A DNA stretch of 64,000 nucleotides from DASPWV01 sp046726375 (GTDB taxonomy: Bacteria > Acidobacteriota > Vicinamibacteria > Vicinamibacterales > UBA2999): contig JBKPAJ010000001.1 of the NCBI GenBank assembly GCA_046726375.1, forward strand, positions 1 through 64,000, in the 5' to 3' direction. The notes beneath the pieces are model-generated. The model was not told where the DNA came from. It saw only the letters and a list, made by a program, of their open reading frames with translations, and made no database searches. Of the stretch, positions 61,817 through 64,000 are shown in pieces (the stretch's first letter is position 1; each line of letters opens with the position of its first letter). A program made the position numbers and the translations under genes.

Positions 61817-63094
61817 GAACGTACGTCTGCTACGTAGGTTCCTTACGGAGGTTCCTTACAGAGGTTCCTTACAGAGTTCACCGGGGTTCCTCACGGAAGT
61901 TCCTAACGGAGGTTCACGGGGGTCGTGACGGCCGTTCCTCGGGGGAATTCCCGACGTGTTCGCCACGAACGTTCGTGGAGACCCCGCGTGAACTCCTTGA
62001 GGAACCGCGGTTCGGAACCCAGGTCAGGGACCTATGTGAGGAACTCACGTAAGGAACGTACGCTTTAGAACGTACGTCTGCGACGTAGGTTCCTTACGCA
62101 GGTTGCTGACGGAGGTTCCTTACGGAGTTCACCGGGGTTCCTCACGGAAGTTCCTAACGGAGGTTCACGGGGTCGTGACGGCAGTCCCTCGGGGGAATTC
62201 CCGACGTGTTCGCCACGAACGTTCGTGGAGAACCCGCGTGAACTCCTTGAGGAAGCGAGGTTCGGAACCCTCGTGAACTCAGGTCAGGAACCTATATGAG
62301 GAACTCATGTAAGGAACGAACGCTTTAGAACGTACGTCTGCGACGTAGGTTCCTTACGCAGGTTCCTTACAGAGGTTCCTTACGGAGTTCACCGGGGTTC
62401 CTCACGGAAGTTCCTAACGGAGGTTCACGGGGGCCGTTACGGCAATCCCTCGGGGGAATTCCCGACGTGTTCGCCACGAACGTTCGTGGAGAACCCGCGT
62501 GAACTCCTTGAGGAACCGACGTTCGGAACCCTCGTGAACCCACGTCAGGAACCCATGTGAGGAACTCACGTAAGGAACGTACGCTTTAGAACGTACTCTG
62601 CTACGGAGGTTCCTTACGGAGGTTCCTTATGGAGGTTCCTTACGGAGTTCACCGGGGTTCCTCACGGAAGTTCCTAACGGAGGTTCACGGGGGCCGTGAC
62701 GGCAGTCCCTCGGGGGAATTTCCGACGTGTTCGCCCATGAACGTTCGTGGAGAACCCGCGTGAACTCCTTGAGGAACCGAGGTTCGGAACCCTCGTGAAC
62801 TCAGGTCAGGGACCTATGTGAGGAACTCACGTAAGGAACGTACGCTTTAGAACGTACGTCTGCTACGGAGGTTCCTTACGGAGGTTTCTTACGGAGTTCA
62901 CCGGGGTTCCTCACGGAAGTTCCTAACGGAGGTTCACGGGGGTCGTGACGGCAGTCCCTCGGGGGAATTCCCGACGTGTTCGCCACGAACGTTCGTGGAG
63001 AACCCGCGTGAACTCCTTGAGGAACCGACGTTCGGAACCCTGGTGAACCCACGTCAGGAACCCATGTGAGGAACTCACGTAAGGAACGTTCGTT
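61817..63094. repeat. Tandem array of five word-hairpin-word units of about 251-261 bp
   Basis: Units begin at GAACGTAC at 61817, 62068, 62328, 62589 and 62850. Each opens with copies of GAGGTTCCTTACGGA, passes GGGGGAATTCCCGACG and the perfect 16-bp palindrome CCACGAACGTTCGTGG (first at 61963-61978), then carries the complementary words GTGAACTCCTTGAGGAACC and GAGGAACTCACGTAAGGAAC. Units are about 90 percent alike by eye; unit 4 has CCCATGAACGTTCGTGG at its tip. No ORF of note. It fills the whole convergent gap between the broken receptor and the kinase. Confidence 0.95.
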
Positions 63095-64000
63095 TTATGC
63101 ACGTCGCCTTATTGGCGCCGGCAGCCGCACGGTAAAGGTGGCGCCCTGATTTTCTCCGTCGCTATGCGCCGTGACTGATCCGCCGTGGAGTTCCGTGAGG
63201 CTGCGCACGATCGCGAGTCCCAATCCCAGCCCGCCATGACGCCGCGCCGGGCTCCCGTCGGCCTGACGGAAGTGCTCGAAGACATGCGGCAGGAACTCGG
63301 CAGTGATGCCGGCGCCGGTGTCGGTCACCGTGATGCCGACTTCGTTCTCGAGCTTCACGACCGCCACGTTGACGTGACCGCCCGGCGGCGTGAACTTCAC
63401 CGCGTTCGATAACAGGTTCCAGGCGATCTGCTGCAGCCGTTCGGGATCGCCGGTGATGGATCCGGCGGAGAGATCCAGCGACGTGTCGATCGTGATCGAT
63501 TTGGCCGCGGCGGCCGGCGCAATAGCTTCGATCGCCGCCCTCACCATCTCGAGCACTTCGACCGTGCGCACGTGAAGCCGGAGCTTCCCGGTCATGACGC
63601 TCGAGACATCGAGCAGATCCTCGATCAGCCGCGTTTGCGTTTGAGCGTTGCGCTCGATGCTCTGCAGCGCTCGATCTCTGCTCGAGTCGCTCACCATCCC
63701 GTCCACGAGCATGCGCGCCCACCCGGCAATGGCGGTGAGCGGCGTGCGCAGTTCATGTGACACGGTCATCAGAAACTGATCCTTGAGTGCACTGGCGGCT
63801 TCAGCTTCCTTCCGTGCGTTCTGCTCACGTTGCAGTGTCGCCGCCAGTTCGTCGTTGGCAGCGCGCAGCCGCTCCGATTCCTCGGCACGCGTGCGCTCGA
63901 GCGCGGCCTCGGCCGCGGTTTTGGCATCCATCTGACGGAACAAGACGAGGAGCGTCGCGCCAAGAAGCACCATCGCCGATACGAACGTCGCCGCGCCCAT
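63095..64000 (-). CDS. Sensor histidine kinase, N-terminus cut by the window edge
   Basis: 301 aa visible. A hydrophobic helix at 1-21 (FVSAMVLLGATLLVLF), a coiled-coil (residues 25-70), then HisKA with the phospho-acceptor in TVSHELRTPLTAIAGWARML, N box WNLLSNAVKFTPPGGHV, G boxes VTDTGAGITAEFLPHVFEHF and GGLGLGLAIVRSLTELHGGS. The text starts with a Met at the very edge, which may be internal: such kinases usually have a sensor domain ahead of this helix. No receiver domain. The stop follows the repeat array directly. Confidence 0.92.
   Translation of the reverse strand: MGAATFVSAMVLLGATLLVLFRQMDAKTAAEAALERTRAEESERLRAANDELAATLQREQNARKEAEAASALKDQFLMTVSHELRTPLTAIAGWARMLVDGMVSDSSRDRALQSIERNAQTQTRLIEDLLDVSSVMTGKLRLHVRTVEVLEMVRAAIEAIAPAAAAKSITIDTSLDLSAGSITGDPERLQQIAWNLLSNAVKFTPPGGHVNVAVVKLENEVGITVTDTGAGITAEFLPHVFEHFRQADGSPARRHGGLGLGLAIVRSLTELHGGSVTAHSDGENQGATFTVRLPAPIRRRA

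Noticed and set aside
61817..63094. CRISPR array
   Set aside because: Units are about 260 bp and nearly identical throughout, with no short repeat and unique spacers, and no cas genes are present.

Overview
The window is 64 kb of high-GC bacterial chromosome. The gene content points to Acidobacteriota, most likely a Vicinamibacteria-type soil organism. The signs are six Oar-like TonB-dependent receptor loci with an N-terminal carboxypeptidase-regulatory fold, two large ADOP-type (acidobacterial duplicated permease) MacB/FtsX proteins paired with a PadR or winged-helix regulator, an ECF sigma factor/Ser-Thr kinase pair, and many two-component systems. The phylum call is an inference from gene families; no rRNA or tRNA gene was seen.

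Layout. 1-5.4 kb: winged-helix regulator (cut by the edge), ADOP permease, a decayed TonB receptor fragment, and a PQQ-type sugar dehydrogenase. 5.5-15.3 kb: PAS hybrid kinase, a small basic protein, a secreted TPR protein 12 bp behind a 1299-aa TonB receptor, a mug glycosylase and an EVE protein divergent across a MITE-like inverted repeat, and a CNNM/HlyC membrane protein. 15.4-22.3 kb: a broken ABC-2 exporter, semialdehyde dehydrogenase, rhomboid protease and a second TonB receptor. 22.3-29.8 kb: an ADOP permease with an internal amber codon, its PadR regulator, a third TonB receptor, an SRPBCC protein and a MarR-like protein that seems to lack its DNA-binding core. 29.8-42.3 kb: LytS/LytTR pair, glgB, a fourth TonB receptor, cyclophilin, M48 protease, ECF sigma plus kinase. 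42.4-47.8 kb: one tightly packed operon acvB-mprF-response regulator-histidine kinase. 47.9-51.6 kb: secreted protein, IS630 element, Ca2+/H+ antiporter, GNAT. 51.6-57.8 kb: malate synthase and a trehalose cluster in which otsA lies opposite a sensor kinase-response regulator-otsB operon. 57.9-64 kb: a TonB receptor broken by five frameshifts, a 1.3-kb tandem repeat array and a histidine kinase cut by the right edge.

The most unusual feature is not a gene. Seven or more intergenic gaps hold tracts with one common design: a short word (about 7-13 nt, different at each site) is repeated several times, a short perfect hairpin forms the tip, and the reverse complement of the same word is then repeated. 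Each tract could fold into one long imperfect hairpin. In the last tract a whole word-hairpin-word unit of about 260 bp is amplified five times. Several tracts run into gene ends, and one carries a clean IS630 insertion.

How the genes work together (inference). Outer-membrane uptake (TonB receptors, one with a TPR partner) and carbon use (sugar dehydrogenase, semialdehyde dehydrogenase, malate synthase, glycogen branching, trehalose) sit beside envelope stress functions (lysyl-phosphatidylglycerol synthesis and turnover, CNNM, cyclophilin, M48 and rhomboid proteases), with at least five sensory kinases or kinase pairs controlling them. About one gene in ten is visibly decayed, so the region is being actively eroded.
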